64,000 nucleotides of DNA from Streptomyces spororaveus (GTDB lineage: Bacteria; Actinomycetota; Actinomycetes; Streptomycetales; Streptomycetaceae). The position numbers were made by a program, and so were the translations under genes. Under the pieces are notes generated by a model. The model was given only the letters and a program-made list of their open reading frames with translations, was not told the origin of the DNA and searched no databases. The number at the start of each line of letters is the position of its first letter. Within the stretch, counting starts at the first letter, position 1. The stretch is from the NCBI RefSeq assembly GCF_016755875.1, contig NZ_BNED01000005.1:5780001-5844000 (forward strand). The letters run 5' to 3'. Positions 53,457 to 62,956 of the stretch are shown in pieces.

Positions 53457-53915
53457 ATGGCGATCGAGGTCGGCGACAAGGCCCCGGACTTCGAGCTCAA
53501 GGACAACCACGGCGCCACCGTGCGGCTCTCCGACTTCCGGGGCGAGAAGGCAGTGGTGCTGCTCTTCTACCCGTTCGCCTTCACCGGCGTCTGCACCGGT
53601 GAGCTGTGCGAGCTGCGCGACCAGCTCCCGCGCTTCCAGAACGACGACGTGCAGCTCCTCGCCGTCTCCAACGACTCCGTGCCCACCCTGCGGGTCTTCG
53701 GGGAGCAGGAGGGTCTGGAGTACCCGCTGCTGTCGGACTTCTGGCCGCACGGGGAGACCTCGCGCGCCTACGGCGTCTTCGACGAGGACAAGGGATGCGC
53801 GGTCCGCGGCACCTTCATCATCGACAAGGACGGCGTCGTGCGCTGGACTGTCGTCAACGGACTGCCCGACGCGCGTGACCTGAACGAGTACATCAAGGCA
53901 CTCGACGCTCTCTGA
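53457..53915 (+). CDS. ahpE: AhpE-type peroxiredoxin
   Basis: 152 residues from the third in-frame ATG, which has GAAGGG at good spacing. The peroxidatic Cys46 lies in [19 protein letters not shown], with another Cys at 51. [17 protein letters not shown] is near the end. It reduces hydrogen peroxide and organic peroxides in the cytoplasm and is reduced by thioredoxin- or mycoredoxin-type donors. It lies just before the Ter stress genes. Confidence 0.9.
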   Translation: MAIEVGDKAPDFELKDNHGATVRLSDFRGEKAVVLLFYPFAFTGVCTGELCELRDQLPRFQNDDVQLLAVSNDSVPTLRVFGEQEGLEYPLLSDFWPHGETSRAYGVFDEDKGCAVRGTFIIDKDGVVRWTVVNGLPDARDLNEYIKALDAL

Positions 53916-54081
53916 GCGCGCCCGAGCGGCCCGTACACGCATTTTCCCTGCGAAAACCGCTTACAGGCGGGAACCCGTCACTAGGATCGAAACGTTGATC
54001 CGGTAGCTCCCCCGGTCACGGCCGGGAGGGCCCCCTGCACGACGGGGCACCGCCCCACACACAGAACCCAATGGAGGACCC

Positions 54082-54657
54082 GTGGGAGTCAGCCTCAGCA
54101 AGGGCGGCAACGTCTCGCTGACCAAGGCCGCGCCTAACCTGACGGCGGTCATCGTCGGTCTGGGCTGGGATGCTCGCACCACCACCGGTGTCGACTTCGA
54201 CCTCGACGCCAGCGCGATCCTGACCAGCGACCAGGGCAAGGTCACCAGCGACGCGAACTTCGTCTTCTTCAACAACCTGAAGAGCCCCGACGGCTCGGTG
54301 GAGCACACCGGCGACAACACCACCGGTGAGGGCGAGGGCGACGACGAGGCGATCAAGGTCAACCTGGCCGGCGTCCCCGCCGACGTTGCCAAGATCGTCT
54401 TCCCCGTCTCGATCTACGAGGCCGAGAGCCGCCAGCAGAGCTTCGGCCAGGTCCGCAACGCGTACATCCGCGTGGTGAACCAGGCCGACAACAGCGAGCT
54501 CGCGCGCTACGACCTCTCCGAGGACGCCTCGACCGAGACCGCCATGGTCTTCGGCGAGCTGTACCGCAACGGTGCGGAGTGGAAGTTCCGTGCCATCGGC
54601 CAGGGTTACGCATCGGGCCTGCGCGGCATCGCGCAGGACTTCGGCGTCAACGTCTGA
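54082..54657 (+). CDS. terD: TerD-family stress protein 1
   Basis: 191 residues from a GTG with a GGAGG site. The family start is [19 protein letters not shown]. The Ca2+-binding acidic motif is [12 protein letters not shown]. Then come [28 protein letters not shown] and [26 protein letters not shown]. These are all TerD hallmarks. TerD proteins bind calcium and belong to systems giving tellurite and stress tolerance and affecting differentiation in Streptomyces. About three-quarters of residues match the next TerD gene. Confidence 0.93.
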   Translation: MGVSLSKGGNVSLTKAAPNLTAVIVGLGWDARTTTGVDFDLDASAILTSDQGKVTSDANFVFFNNLKSPDGSVEHTGDNTTGEGEGDDEAIKVNLAGVPADVAKIVFPVSIYEAESRQQSFGQVRNAYIRVVNQADNSELARYDLSEDASTETAMVFGELYRNGAEWKFRAIGQGYASGLRGIAQDFGVNV

Positions 54658-54750
54658 TCCCGAGAGCAGTCCGTCCGTCCGGCGCCGTGCACTGTGTGTA
54701 CGGCGCCGGACGCGCTTCACCGCATCGCCGTACACGCATACGGTGCACCA

Positions 54751-54812
54751 CGGCACCGCACCGCACTGCACCGCACTGCATCGCACCGCCATACCGCCAT
54801 ACCGCCACACCG
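54751..54812. repeat. simple-sequence repeat between the two TerD genes
   Basis: Irregular tandem units of CACCGCACTG, then CCATACCG, run for about 60 bp in the spacer. The upstream part holds a CGGCGCCG pair (54680-54709), a possible terminator for the first TerD gene. Confidence 0.75.
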
Positions 54813-54833
54813 TCGTCCGGGGAGGACCACAAC

Positions 54834-55409
54834 ATGGGCGTCACACTCGCCAAGGGGGGCAATGTCTCCCTCTCCAAGGCCGCACCGAACCTCACCAGGG
54901 TTCTGATCGGTCTCGGATGGGACGCGCGCTCGACCACGGGAGCCGACTTCGACCTCGACGCCAGCGCGCTACTGTGCAACAGCGGCCGGGTGCTGGGGGA
55001 CGAGTACTTCGTCTTCTACAACAACCTGAAGAGCCCCGACGGCTCCGTCGAACACACAGGGGACAACCTCACCGGCGAGGGTGAAGGCGACGACGAGTCG
55101 ATCATCATCGACCTCACCAAGGTGCCGGCGGCCGTGGACAAGATCGTCTTCCCGGTCTCGATCCACGACGCGGACTCCCGCAGGCAGAGCTTCGGCCAGG
55201 TCAGCAATGCCTTCATCCGTGTGGTGAACCAGGCCGACGGTCAGGAACTGGCCCGCTACGACCTGTCCGAGGATGCGTCCAGCGAGACCGCGATGATCTT
55301 CGGCGAGGTCTACCGGTACGGGGGCGAATGGAAGTTCCGGGCGGTGGGGCAGGGGTACGCGTCGGGCCTCCGAGGCATCGCTCTAGACTTCGGGGTCAAC
55401 GTTTCGTAA
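54834..55409 (+). CDS. TerD-family stress protein 2
   Basis: 191 residues from an ATG with a GGAGGA site. It has the same TerD landmarks as its upstream paralogue ([46 protein letters not shown]). It is probably the product of a local duplication. It is followed at 25 bp by the TerC-like DUF475 membrane gene, in keeping with TerD-TerC partnership at the membrane. Confidence 0.93.
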   Translation: MGVTLAKGGNVSLSKAAPNLTRVLIGLGWDARSTTGADFDLDASALLCNSGRVLGDEYFVFYNNLKSPDGSVEHTGDNLTGEGEGDDESIIIDLTKVPAAVDKIVFPVSIHDADSRRQSFGQVSNAFIRVVNQADGQELARYDLSEDASSETAMIFGEVYRYGGEWKFRAVGQGYASGLRGIALDFGVNVS

Positions 55410-55434
55410 AGCCGTACAAGACGATGGGGTGCCA

Positions 55435-56550
55435 GTGGTTCTGAAAACCTTCGGCTGGTCGTTCGCAATCACTGCGCTCGGTCTGGTCGCAGCGGTGTTC
55501 TACGGGGGGTGGCAGGCCTTCGGTATCGTGGCGATCCTGTCGGTCCTGGAGATCTCGCTGTCCTTCGACAATGCGGTGGTCAACGCCGGGATCCTGAAGA
55601 AGATGAATGCCTTCTGGCAGAAGATCTTCCTCACCGTCGGCGTACTCATCGCGGTCTTCGGCATGCGGCTGGTCTTCCCCGTCGTGATCGTCGCGATCAG
55701 CGCCAAGATCGGGCCCATCGAGGCCGTCGACCTGGCCCTCTCCGACAAGGAGATGTACGAGCAGCTGGTGACGGACGCCCACCCGTCCATCGCCGCCTTC
55801 GGTGGCATGTTCCTCCTGATGATCTTCCTCGACTTCATCTTCGAGGACCGTGACGTCAAGTGGCTCGCCTGGCTGGAGCGCCCGCTCGCCAAGCTCGGCA
55901 AGGTCGACATGCTGTCCGCCTGCATCGCGCTGATCGTCCTGGTCGTCGCCTCGATGACCGTCGGTGCCCACGCCCACCAGCACGGTGGCGTCCACGTGGA
56001 CAAGGCGCAGACCATCCTGGTCTCCGGCGTCCTCGGCCTGATCACCTACATGATCGTCGGCGGCCTCTCCGGCTACTTCGAGAACAAGCTGGAGGAAGAG
56101 GAGGAGGCCGAGCACGAGGCCGAGGAGGAGGCCAAGAAGAGCGGCAAGCCCGTCACGGCCGTCGCCATGGCCGGCAAGGCGGCCTTCTTCATGTTCCTCT
56201 ACCTCGAAGTCCTCGACGCCTCCTTCTCCTTCGACGGCGTCATCGGCGCCTTCGCCATCACCAACGACATCGTGCTGATGGCGCTCGGCCTCGGCATCGG
56301 TGCCATGTACGTCCGTTCGCTGACGGTCTACCTGGTCCGCCAGGGCACCCTCGACGACTACGTCTACCTGGAGCACGGCGCGCACTACGCCATCGGCGCG
56401 CTCGCCATCATCCTGCTCGTCACCATCCAGTACGAGATCAACGAGATCATCACCGGTCTCGTCGGCGTGCTGCTCATCGGATGGTCCTTCTGGTCCTCCG
56501 TGCGCCGCAACAAGCGCCTGGAACTGGAGGGTTCCACCGCCGAGGCATGA
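55435..56550 (+). CDS. DUF475 integral membrane protein (TerC-like)
   Basis: 371 residues with about nine membrane segments. The acidic membrane motifs ILSVLEISLSFDNAVVNA and LYLEVLDASFSFDGVIGAFA are the TerC/LysE-superfamily pattern, likely metal-binding. An acidic cytosolic loop (EEEEEAEHEAEEEAKKSGK) and a His-rich stretch (GAHAHQHGGVH) may bind metal too. I chose the GTG at 55435, giving the usual VLKTFGWSF start; the GTG at 55429 is possible. It is the membrane partner of the TerD proteins just upstream. Confidence 0.88.
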   Translation: MVLKTFGWSFAITALGLVAAVFYGGWQAFGIVAILSVLEISLSFDNAVVNAGILKKMNAFWQKIFLTVGVLIAVFGMRLVFPVVIVAISAKIGPIEAVDLALSDKEMYEQLVTDAHPSIAAFGGMFLLMIFLDFIFEDRDVKWLAWLERPLAKLGKVDMLSACIALIVLVVASMTVGAHAHQHGGVHVDKAQTILVSGVLGLITYMIVGGLSGYFENKLEEEEEAEHEAEEEAKKSGKPVTAVAMAGKAAFFMFLYLEVLDASFSFDGVIGAFAITNDIVLMALGLGIGAMYVRSLTVYLVRQGTLDDYVYLEHGAHYAIGALAIILLVTIQYEINEIITGLVGVLLIGWSFWSSVRRNKRLELEGSTAEA

Positions 56551-56580
56551 CCGCGGCGGTAATGCGGAACGCTCCATTGC

Positions 56581-56620
56581 GGGGCGGTCCACCGGGTCCA
56601 CGGACCCGGCGGGCCGCCCC
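56581..56620 (+). terminator. hairpin after the DUF475 gene
   Basis: GGGGCGG-CC-CCGGGTCC pairs with GGACCCGG-GG-CCGCCCC with one wobble and one mismatch, 30 bp after the stop. There is no T-run. Confidence 0.65.
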
Positions 56621-56671
56621 GCTTCCGTAGGCTCAGGCGTACAGGGGATCAGGGGACCAGGGGGGTAGGGG

Positions 56672-57412
56672 ATGGGCTTCTTCGACGGCATCATGGGCAG
56701 CCGGGCCGTGCAGTTCCAGTCGGGCAGTGCCTCGTCGAACGCGATCGAGCTGACCAGGCGACATTCGACGGTGTCGCTCACCAAACAGGGGGCCGTCCAC
56801 GGCAATCTGCGCGTCAATCTGTCCTGGCGCATGCGGACCTCGGACATCGGCGGCCGCTCCGGACAGAGCGGGCAGCTCTTCCGGCACCCGTTCAAGCTCT
56901 TCAAGCCGGACATGGTGCAGGCCCACACCCAGGGCATGGTCAACGTCGACCTCGACATGGGCTGCCTGTACGAGCTGACGGACGGCACCCGGGGCGCGGT
57001 GCAGCCGCTGGGGAACCTGCTGGGCGACCTCAACGACCCGCCGTACGTCAAGCTCAGCGGGGACGACCGGTTCGGCTCGGCGTCGGGGGAGACCCTCTAC
57101 GTCAACCTCGACCACGCCGACGAGATCAAGCGGCTGCTGGTCTTCGTCTACATCTACGACCAGACCCCGGCCTTCGACCGGACGCACGCGATGGTGACCC
57201 TCTACCCGGTCACGGGGCCGCGGATCGAGATCCCGCTGGACGAGCGGCACCCGCAGGCCCGCTCCTGCGCGGTCGTCTCCCTGGAGAAGGTCAAGGGCGA
57301 GCTCGTCGTGCGGCGCGAGGTGAAGTTCGTCTACGGGTTCCAGGCCGAGCTGGACCGGCTGTACGGCTGGGGGCTCCAGTGGGGGCGGGGCTACAAGAGC
57401 ACCAAGAGCTGA
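56672..57412 (+). CDS. TerA/TerD-like stress protein
   Basis: 246 residues from an ATG after GGGGGTAGGGG. N-terminal SNAIELTRRHSTVSLTKQGAVHGNLRVNLSW is followed by a beta-sandwich core with VNVDLDMGCLYELTDGTRGAVQPLGN. Further on are GETLYVNLDHADEIKRLLVFVYIYD and RREVKFVYGFQAELDRLYGWGLQWGRGYK. This is the TerA-like branch of the TerD superfamily, with a modified metal-binding loop (DLDMGCLYEL). It is probably a peripheral component of the Ter system. Confidence 0.82.
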   Translation: MGFFDGIMGSRAVQFQSGSASSNAIELTRRHSTVSLTKQGAVHGNLRVNLSWRMRTSDIGGRSGQSGQLFRHPFKLFKPDMVQAHTQGMVNVDLDMGCLYELTDGTRGAVQPLGNLLGDLNDPPYVKLSGDDRFGSASGETLYVNLDHADEIKRLLVFVYIYDQTPAFDRTHAMVTLYPVTGPRIEIPLDERHPQARSCAVVSLEKVKGELVVRREVKFVYGFQAELDRLYGWGLQWGRGYKSTKS

Positions 57413-57457
57413 CCGGAGCCCCCGGCCGCGACGGCAACGCCGTCCACGCCGGCGGCG

Positions 57458-58237
57458 TCAGCGGCGGATGAACTGCGGGCCCTGCACCGGCAGCCGGAAG
57501 GACGGGTCGCCGCCCGGACCCGGCACCGGGGCCGGGGACACCGGCTGCGGGTACCCGTACGCGGGCTGGACGGGCGGCGGGGCCTGCGTGGGCGGGGCCA
57601 TCATCGCCGTCTGCTCGGAGGCGGGCCCGGTTCCCGGGCCGGCGGCAGCGCCCGCCGCGGCGCCCGCCTCAGGCTCGGCGGCGTTCTCGTCGACCGAGAT
57701 CCCGTGGTCGGTCGCCAGCCCCACCAGTCCGTCGGAGTAGCCCTCGCCGAGCGCCCGGAACTTCCACCCCTCGCCCCGCCGGTACAGCTCCCCGCAGATC
57801 AGCGCCGTCTCGGCGCCGGTCTCGGGCCGTACGTCGAAGTAGGCCAGCGGTTCGGAGCCGCCGGTCGCGGTGGCGTCGTAGAGGAGGATCCGCAGGTCGC
57901 CGACCCGGCGGAACGGGACGTCCTCGGCGGAGGCGACCACCAGGATCCGGTCCACCGTGGGCGTCACCGTGCGCAGGTCCGCCTGGACGGCGTCGGTGAT
58001 CGCGTCACCGATCTGCTTCTTGCCCAGCCTCCAGACGGCCCCCGAGGGGTGCCGGGGCTGGTTGTAGAAGACGAAGTCCTCGTCCGAACGCACCCGGCCG
58101 TCCGGGCCGACGAGCAGCGCCGAGGCGTCCACGTCCGGCACGTCGGGGCCGCCGGTCCAGCGCAGCACCGCCCGGACCGCCACGGCGGCCACCGGGATGT
58201 TCGAGCCCTTCTGCATCGCGTGCGTCATGCACGTCAT
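57458..58237 (-). CDS. TerD-family protein with disordered Pro-rich tail
   Basis: 259 residues. The TerD core (about 5-185) has VPDVDASALLVGPDGRV, FVFYNQPRHPSGAVWRLGK and ELYRRGEGWKFRALGEGYSDGLVGLATDHG. The tail (190-259) is Ala, Gly and Pro-rich (APPPVQPAYGYPQPVSPAPVPG) and ends in FRLPVQGPQFIRR. It is on the opposite strand to the rest of the Ter genes and divergent from the aldolase operon. The start at 58237 has GGGAGG 5 nt away; ATG 58228 is an alternative. Confidence 0.87.
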   Translation of the reverse strand: MTCMTHAMQKGSNIPVAAVAVRAVLRWTGGPDVPDVDASALLVGPDGRVRSDEDFVFYNQPRHPSGAVWRLGKKQIGDAITDAVQADLRTVTPTVDRILVVASAEDVPFRRVGDLRILLYDATATGGSEPLAYFDVRPETGAETALICGELYRRGEGWKFRALGEGYSDGLVGLATDHGISVDENAAEPEAGAAAGAAAGPGTGPASEQTAMMAPPTQAPPPVQPAYGYPQPVSPAPVPGPGGDPSFRLPVQGPQFIRR

Positions 58238-58422
58238 CCTGCCCTCCCGGGGTGGACAGGGACAATGCGGCCCCCCGTAGGGCCTTGTCTCGAACGCGAG
58301 ACCTGGGCATGGTGCAAGAGGGTTACCTGAACTTCATGTGCTTGAGGAACTCTTGACTCACGTTCGTACGTACTATTACCGGCCATGCCAGTTGGGCCGC
58401 CGAGGCAGTACGGGGGAAGCAC

Positions 58423-59589
58423 ATGCGTCACTTTGGGCACATAACGCCCACCGTCCGTAAGGACCTCTTCCACCAGGAACCGGCGGAATTCACCGGAGCC
58501 TCGCCCTCCCGCGTCCTCGCGGCAGCACTGGGAGCCACGCTCTACAGCCCGGCCACCCGGCCCACGCTCGCCGCCGACATCCGCAAGCAGGCCCGCCGCG
58601 GAGTCGTCTCGATGGTCCTCTGCCTGGAGGATTCCATCAGCGACGGCGATGTCGCCGGGGCCGAGGAGAACCTCGTCCGGCACTTCTCGGAGCTCGACGC
58701 CGACGGCGCGGAGCTCCCGCTGCTCTTCATCCGCGTCCGCACGCCCGAGCAGATACCCGACCTCGTGCGCCGGCTGGGCGGCTCCGTTCGACGGTTGGCC
58801 GGATTCGTACTCCCCAAGTTCGACGAGAACCGCGGGATCGCCTTCCTCGAAGCCGTCGCCGAGGCGGAGAGGGCCGTCGGACTGCCCCGCCTGTACGCCA
58901 TGCCCGTCCTGGAGACCCCGGACCTCCTCCACCTCGAAACCCGCGTCGAGGCCCTCGCCGGCATCTCCCGCACGGTCAACAGCCACCGCGAGCGCGTCCT
59001 GGCGCTGCGGCTCGGCGTGACCGACTTCTGCTCGGCCTACGGCCTGCGGCGCACGCCCGACATGACCGCCTACGACGTCCAGATCGTCGCGGGCGTCATC
59101 GCGGACGTCGTCAACGTCCTCAGCAGGGCCGACGGCACCGGCTTCACGGTGACCGGGCCCGTCTGGGAGTACTTCAGGAGCCAGCAGCGCCTCTTCAAGC
59201 CCCAGCTGCGCCGCAGCCCCTTCCTGGAGGAGGGCGTGGAGGAACTGCGCACCGCCCTGATCGAGCACGACCTGGACGGACTGCTGCGCGAGATCGAGCT
59301 GGACCGGGCCAACGGGCTGCTCGGCAAGACCTGCATCCACCCCGCCCACGTCACGCCCGTGCACGCGCTGTCGGTGGTCTCGCACGAGGAGTTCTGCGAC
59401 GCGCAGGACATCCTGCGGCCCGAGCGCGGCGGCGGCGGAGTGATGCGCAGCGCCTACACGAACAAGATGAACGAGGTGAAGCCCCACCGGGCCTGGGCCG
59501 AGCGCACCATGCTGCGCGCCGAGGTCTTCGGTGTGGCGAAGGAGGAGGTCGGCTTCGTCGACCTGCTCACGGCCGGGCTCCAGGTGTGA
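58423..59589 (+). CDS. HpcH/HpaI aldolase / citrate-lyase-beta-like enzyme of the Ter operon
   Basis: 388 residues. The CitE-like barrel is visible as ATLYSPATRPTLAADIRKQARRGVVSMVLCLEDSISDGDV (acidic metal ligands), RRLAGFVLPKFDENRG, LYAMPVLETP and ALRLGVTDFCSAYGLRR. It ends GLLGKTCIHPAHVTPVHALSVVS. To my knowledge, Ter-associated operons carry such aldolases with a PRTase and a HAD enzyme, proposed to make a nucleoside-like metabolite. It overlaps the next start (GTGA). Confidence 0.85.
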   Translation: MRHFGHITPTVRKDLFHQEPAEFTGASPSRVLAAALGATLYSPATRPTLAADIRKQARRGVVSMVLCLEDSISDGDVAGAEENLVRHFSELDADGAELPLLFIRVRTPEQIPDLVRRLGGSVRRLAGFVLPKFDENRGIAFLEAVAEAERAVGLPRLYAMPVLETPDLLHLETRVEALAGISRTVNSHRERVLALRLGVTDFCSAYGLRRTPDMTAYDVQIVAGVIADVVNVLSRADGTGFTVTGPVWEYFRSQQRLFKPQLRRSPFLEEGVEELRTALIEHDLDGLLREIELDRANGLLGKTCIHPAHVTPVHALSVVSHEEFCDAQDILRPERGGGGVMRSAYTNKMNEVKPHRAWAERTMLRAEVFGVAKEEVGFVDLLTAGLQV

Positions 59590-62129
59590 GCAGGCCCCCG
59601 GAAAGGGACGCGCGGCCGCCGACGGCCGCGCCGACGACGAGGAAAGGCAAGACGATCGAAGCAGTGTGGTCGGGTACCTGGGTCGCGGAGCGGCTGGGCG
59701 TCAGCCTGGAGGACTCCGAAGGCGGTCTGCGGCTGACGGAGCTGCTCGGACTGGCTCTGCGCCGCAACCCCAAGCGGGCGCACCTGCTGGTTTCGCAGGT
59801 GCTGGGCAAGCACGTCCCGCAGTCCCCGCGGACCGTGTACGCCGCCGGGTACGGGCTCGGCGAACGCGTCCGGGCCCTGCTCGGCGAGGACGGGGCCGCC
59901 GCTGCCGTGGTCCTCGGCTACGCCGAGACCGCCACCGGGCTCGGCCACTGCGTGGCCGACGGCCTGGGCCCGGCCCCCTACCTGCACTCCACCCGACGGC
60001 CCGTACCCGGCGTGCGGGCGGCCGGCGGCTTCGAGGAGGCGCACTCGCACGCCACCTCGCACCTGCTGCTGCCCGAGGACCCGGAGCTGCTCGCGGGCAG
60101 CGGCCCGCTCGTCCTCGTCGACGACGAGTTCTCCACCGGCAACACGGTCCTGAACACCATCCGCGACCTGCACGCCCGCCATCCCCGCTCGCACTACGTG
60201 GTCGTCGCCCTCGTCGACATGCGCTCCCCGGCCGACCGCGACCGGCTCACCGCCTTCGCCGCCGAGCTGGGCGCGCGCGTGGACCTCATCGCCCTCGCCT
60301 CGGGCACGGTCTCCCTCCCAGACGACGTCCTCACCAAGGGCCGGGCCCTGGTCGAGGAACACGAGGCTCTGGCCGAGGACGTCCCCGCAGCCGGGCCGGG
60401 CGGAGCCCCGGCAGACGGCCCGCGGCCGGTCACGCGCGTCGACCTGAACTGGCCCTCCGGGGTCCCCGACGGCGGCCGCCACGGCTTCACCCCCGCCCAC
60501 CGCACGGCGCTGGAAGCGGCCCTGCCCGCGATGACCGCCCAGCTCACCGCCGCGCTCGGCGCGACGCCCGGGCGGGTCCTCGTACTCGGCAACGAGGAGC
60601 TGATGTACGCGCCGCTGCGGCTCGCCAAGGCCCTGGAGGAAGCGGGGGCGGCCCGCGAGGTCCGCTTCTCCACCACCACGCGCTCGCCCGTGCTCGCCGT
60701 CGACGACCCCGGCTACGCCATCCGCACCCGGCTGGTCTTCCCGGCCCACGACGCCCCGGCCGACGGCCCCGGCGACCGCTACGCCTACAACGTCCACAGC
60801 ACGGACGGCGCCGGTTTCGACGCCGTCGTCGCCGTCGTGGACTCGGCCGGGGACACCCCCGAGCTGCACACGGGACTGCTGGCGGCCCTCGCCCCGCACA
60901 CCGGCCACGTCGTACTGGCCGTCGTCCCGTCCTACACACCCGACCGGCGGGAGCCGAAGCCGACCATGACCGAGCCCACCGAGCCGACCCTGCGCGAGCC
61001 CCTGCGCGGCCCCGCCTTCTCCTCGTACGCCCCCGAGGACGTCGGCTGGCTGCTCCAGGACTTCTCCGGCGTCGAGCTGGAGGCGCCGACGGAGGAGCGC
61101 GAGGAGGCGATACAGGCGGGCGGCGCGCACTACGCCGAATCCCTGCCCGTCGAGTACCAGCCCTCCCCCCAGTACCAGGAGCTGTACGGCAGCGCGCTGG
61201 CCGCCTCCGCCGCCCGCGTGGCCCGGGCCGTCGGCACGGTCACCGAGACCGTCCTCGCCGAGCGGTCCCCGTCCCCGGTCCTGGTCTCCCTGGCCCGCGC
61301 GGGCACCCCCGTAGGCGTACTGATGCGCCGCTGGGCCCGCGCCCGCCACGGCCTGGACCTGCCGCACTACGCCGTCTCCATCGTGCGCGGCCGCGGTATC
61401 GACGCCAACGCCCTGCGCTGGCTGGCCGCCCACCACGACCCGGCCGACGTCGTCTTCGTCGACGGCTGGACCGGCAAGGGCGCCATCACCCGCGAGCTGC
61501 GCGAGGCCCTCGCCGAGTTCGAGGGCTTCAACCCGGAGATCGTGGTCCTCGCCGACCCCGGCTCGTGCGTGGACACGTACGGCACCCGCGAGGACTTCCT
61601 GATCCCGTCCGCCTGCCTCAATTCCACCGTCTCCGGTCTCATCTCGCGTACGGTTCTGAGGTCCGACCTCGTCGGTCCCGCCGACTTCCACGGCGCGAAG
61701 TTCTACCGCGAGCTCGCCGGGGCCGATGTCTCCGTCGCGTTCGTCGACACCGTCGCCGCCCACTTCGACGAGGTGGCCGACGCCGTCGACGAGGAGGTCA
61801 AGGAGCTCCTCGCGGCCGACCGGACCCCCACCTGGGAGGGCTGGGCGGCCGTCGAGCGGATCAGCGAGGAGTACGGCATCCACGACGTGAACCTCGTCAA
61901 GCCCGGCGTCGGCGAGACCACCCGCGTCCTGCTGCGCCGGGTGCCGTGGAAGATCCTGGCGCAGCGCGGTGCCGGGGCCGACCTGGACCACGTACGGCTG
62001 CTCGCCGAGCAGCGCGGCGTCCCGGTGGAAGAGGTCGACGGGCTGCCCTACACGTGCGTAGGACTCATCCACCCCCGATTCACGCGCGGCGCCACCGGCG
62101 CCGACGGAAAGGCTGTGGCCTCGAAGTGA
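59586..62129 (+). CDS. PRTase-TRSP-StiP fusion protein of the Ter operon
   Basis: 847 residues from a GTG overlapping the upstream stop. Residues ~20-260 are a phosphoribosyltransferase domain with the PRPP motif LVLVDDEFSTGNTVLNTI. Residues ~275-460 resemble the TRSP domain (TRVDLNWPSGVPDGGRHGF, RVLVLGNEELMYAPLRLAKAL). Residues ~480-830 look like the StiP family (FSSYAPEDVGWLLQDFSGVELEAPTEEREEAIQAGGAHYAESLPVEYQPS, then FVDGWTGKGAITREL). The three are known as neighbouring or partly fused proteins in Ter systems. It probably acts on a nucleoside or ribosyl intermediate. The chemistry is unproven. Confidence 0.85.
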   Translation: MSRPPERDARPPTAAPTTRKGKTIEAVWSGTWVAERLGVSLEDSEGGLRLTELLGLALRRNPKRAHLLVSQVLGKHVPQSPRTVYAAGYGLGERVRALLGEDGAAAAVVLGYAETATGLGHCVADGLGPAPYLHSTRRPVPGVRAAGGFEEAHSHATSHLLLPEDPELLAGSGPLVLVDDEFSTGNTVLNTIRDLHARHPRSHYVVVALVDMRSPADRDRLTAFAAELGARVDLIALASGTVSLPDDVLTKGRALVEEHEALAEDVPAAGPGGAPADGPRPVTRVDLNWPSGVPDGGRHGFTPAHRTALEAALPAMTAQLTAALGATPGRVLVLGNEELMYAPLRLAKALEEAGAAREVRFSTTTRSPVLAVDDPGYAIRTRLVFPAHDAPADGPGDRYAYNVHSTDGAGFDAVVAVVDSAGDTPELHTGLLAALAPHTGHVVLAVVPSYTPDRREPKPTMTEPTEPTLREPLRGPAFSSYAPEDVGWLLQDFSGVELEAPTEEREEAIQAGGAHYAESLPVEYQPSPQYQELYGSALAASAARVARAVGTVTETVLAERSPSPVLVSLARAGTPVGVLMRRWARARHGLDLPHYAVSIVRGRGIDANALRWLAAHHDPADVVFVDGWTGKGAITRELREALAEFEGFNPEIVVLADPGSCVDTYGTREDFLIPSACLNSTVSGLISRTVLRSDLVGPADFHGAKFYRELAGADVSVAFVDTVAAHFDEVADAVDEEVKELLAADRTPTWEGWAAVERISEEYGIHDVNLVKPGVGETTRVLLRRVPWKILAQRGAGADLDHVRLLAEQRGVPVEEVDGLPYTCVGLIHPRFTRGATGADGKAVASK

Positions 62130-62956
62130 CTGTCCTCGTAGCCAGTGATCTCGACCGTACGCTCATCTACTCGGCGGCCGCCCTCGGCCTGACCATGCCC
62201 GACCCGGTGGCCCCGCGGCTGCTGTGCGTCGAGGTCCACGAGAGCAAGCCGCTGTCCTACATGACGGAAACGGCGGCGGGACTGCTGGCGGAGCTGACGG
62301 CCGACCCCTCGGTGGTCTTCGTCCCCACCACCACCCGGACCCGCAAGCAGTACCAGCGCATCCGCTTCCCCGGCCGCCCGGCCCCGTACGCGATCTGCGC
62401 CAACGGCGGGCAGCTGCTCGTCGACGGGGTCCCGGACCGCGACTGGCGGCGGCAGGTCGCCGCGCGCCTGGCCGAGGAGTGCGCCCCCCTGGAGGAGGTG
62501 CACCAGCACCTGCTGTCCACGGCCGACCCGGCGTGGCTGCGCAAGGCGCGCCTCGCCGAGGACCTCTTCGCCTACCTCGTCGTCGAACGGGACCTGGTCC
62601 CGGACGAATGGCTCAAGTCCCTGACCCGGTGGGCCGAGGACCGCGGCTGGACGGTCTCCCTCCAGGGCCGGAAGATCTACGCGGTCCCGCGCCCGCTCAC
62701 CAAGAGCGCGGCGATGCACGAGGTCGCCCGCCGTACGGGAGCCACCACCACCCTCGCGGCCGGCGACTCGCTGCTGGACGCGGACCTGCTGCTGGCCGCG
62801 GACGCCGCCTGGCGCCCGGGCCACGGCGAACTGGCCGACGCGGCCTGGGCGGCCCCGACGGTGACCGCGCTGGCCACGGCGGGCGTCCTCGCGGGCGAGG
62901 AGATCGTGCGCGCATTCGCCCAGGAGGCGGCCCGACTCGGCAGACTGGACGCATGA
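62126..62956 (+). CDS. HAD-family hydrolase of the Ter operon
   Basis: 276 residues from a GTG overlapping the upstream stop by 4 bp (GTGA). The HAD nucleophile motif VLVASDLDRTLIYSA is at the start. Motif II-like FVPTTTRTRKQYQRI follows, then Lys at RPLTKSAAM and motif IV-like LAAGDSLLDADLLLAADAAWRPGHGEL. The predicted role is a phosphatase acting after the PRTase fusion. Its stop overlaps the next start (ATGA). Confidence 0.88.
   Translation: MTVLVASDLDRTLIYSAAALGLTMPDPVAPRLLCVEVHESKPLSYMTETAAGLLAELTADPSVVFVPTTTRTRKQYQRIRFPGRPAPYAICANGGQLLVDGVPDRDWRRQVAARLAEECAPLEEVHQHLLSTADPAWLRKARLAEDLFAYLVVERDLVPDEWLKSLTRWAEDRGWTVSLQGRKIYAVPRPLTKSAAMHEVARRTGATTTLAAGDSLLDADLLLAADAAWRPGHGELADAAWAAPTVTALATAGVLAGEEIVRAFAQEAARLGRLDA

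Noticed and set aside
59531..62956. A 1141-codon open frame overlapping the PRTase fusion in another frame
   Set aside because: It is Arg/Pro-rich with no domain. The overlapping frames carry clear PRTase, StiP and HAD motifs.
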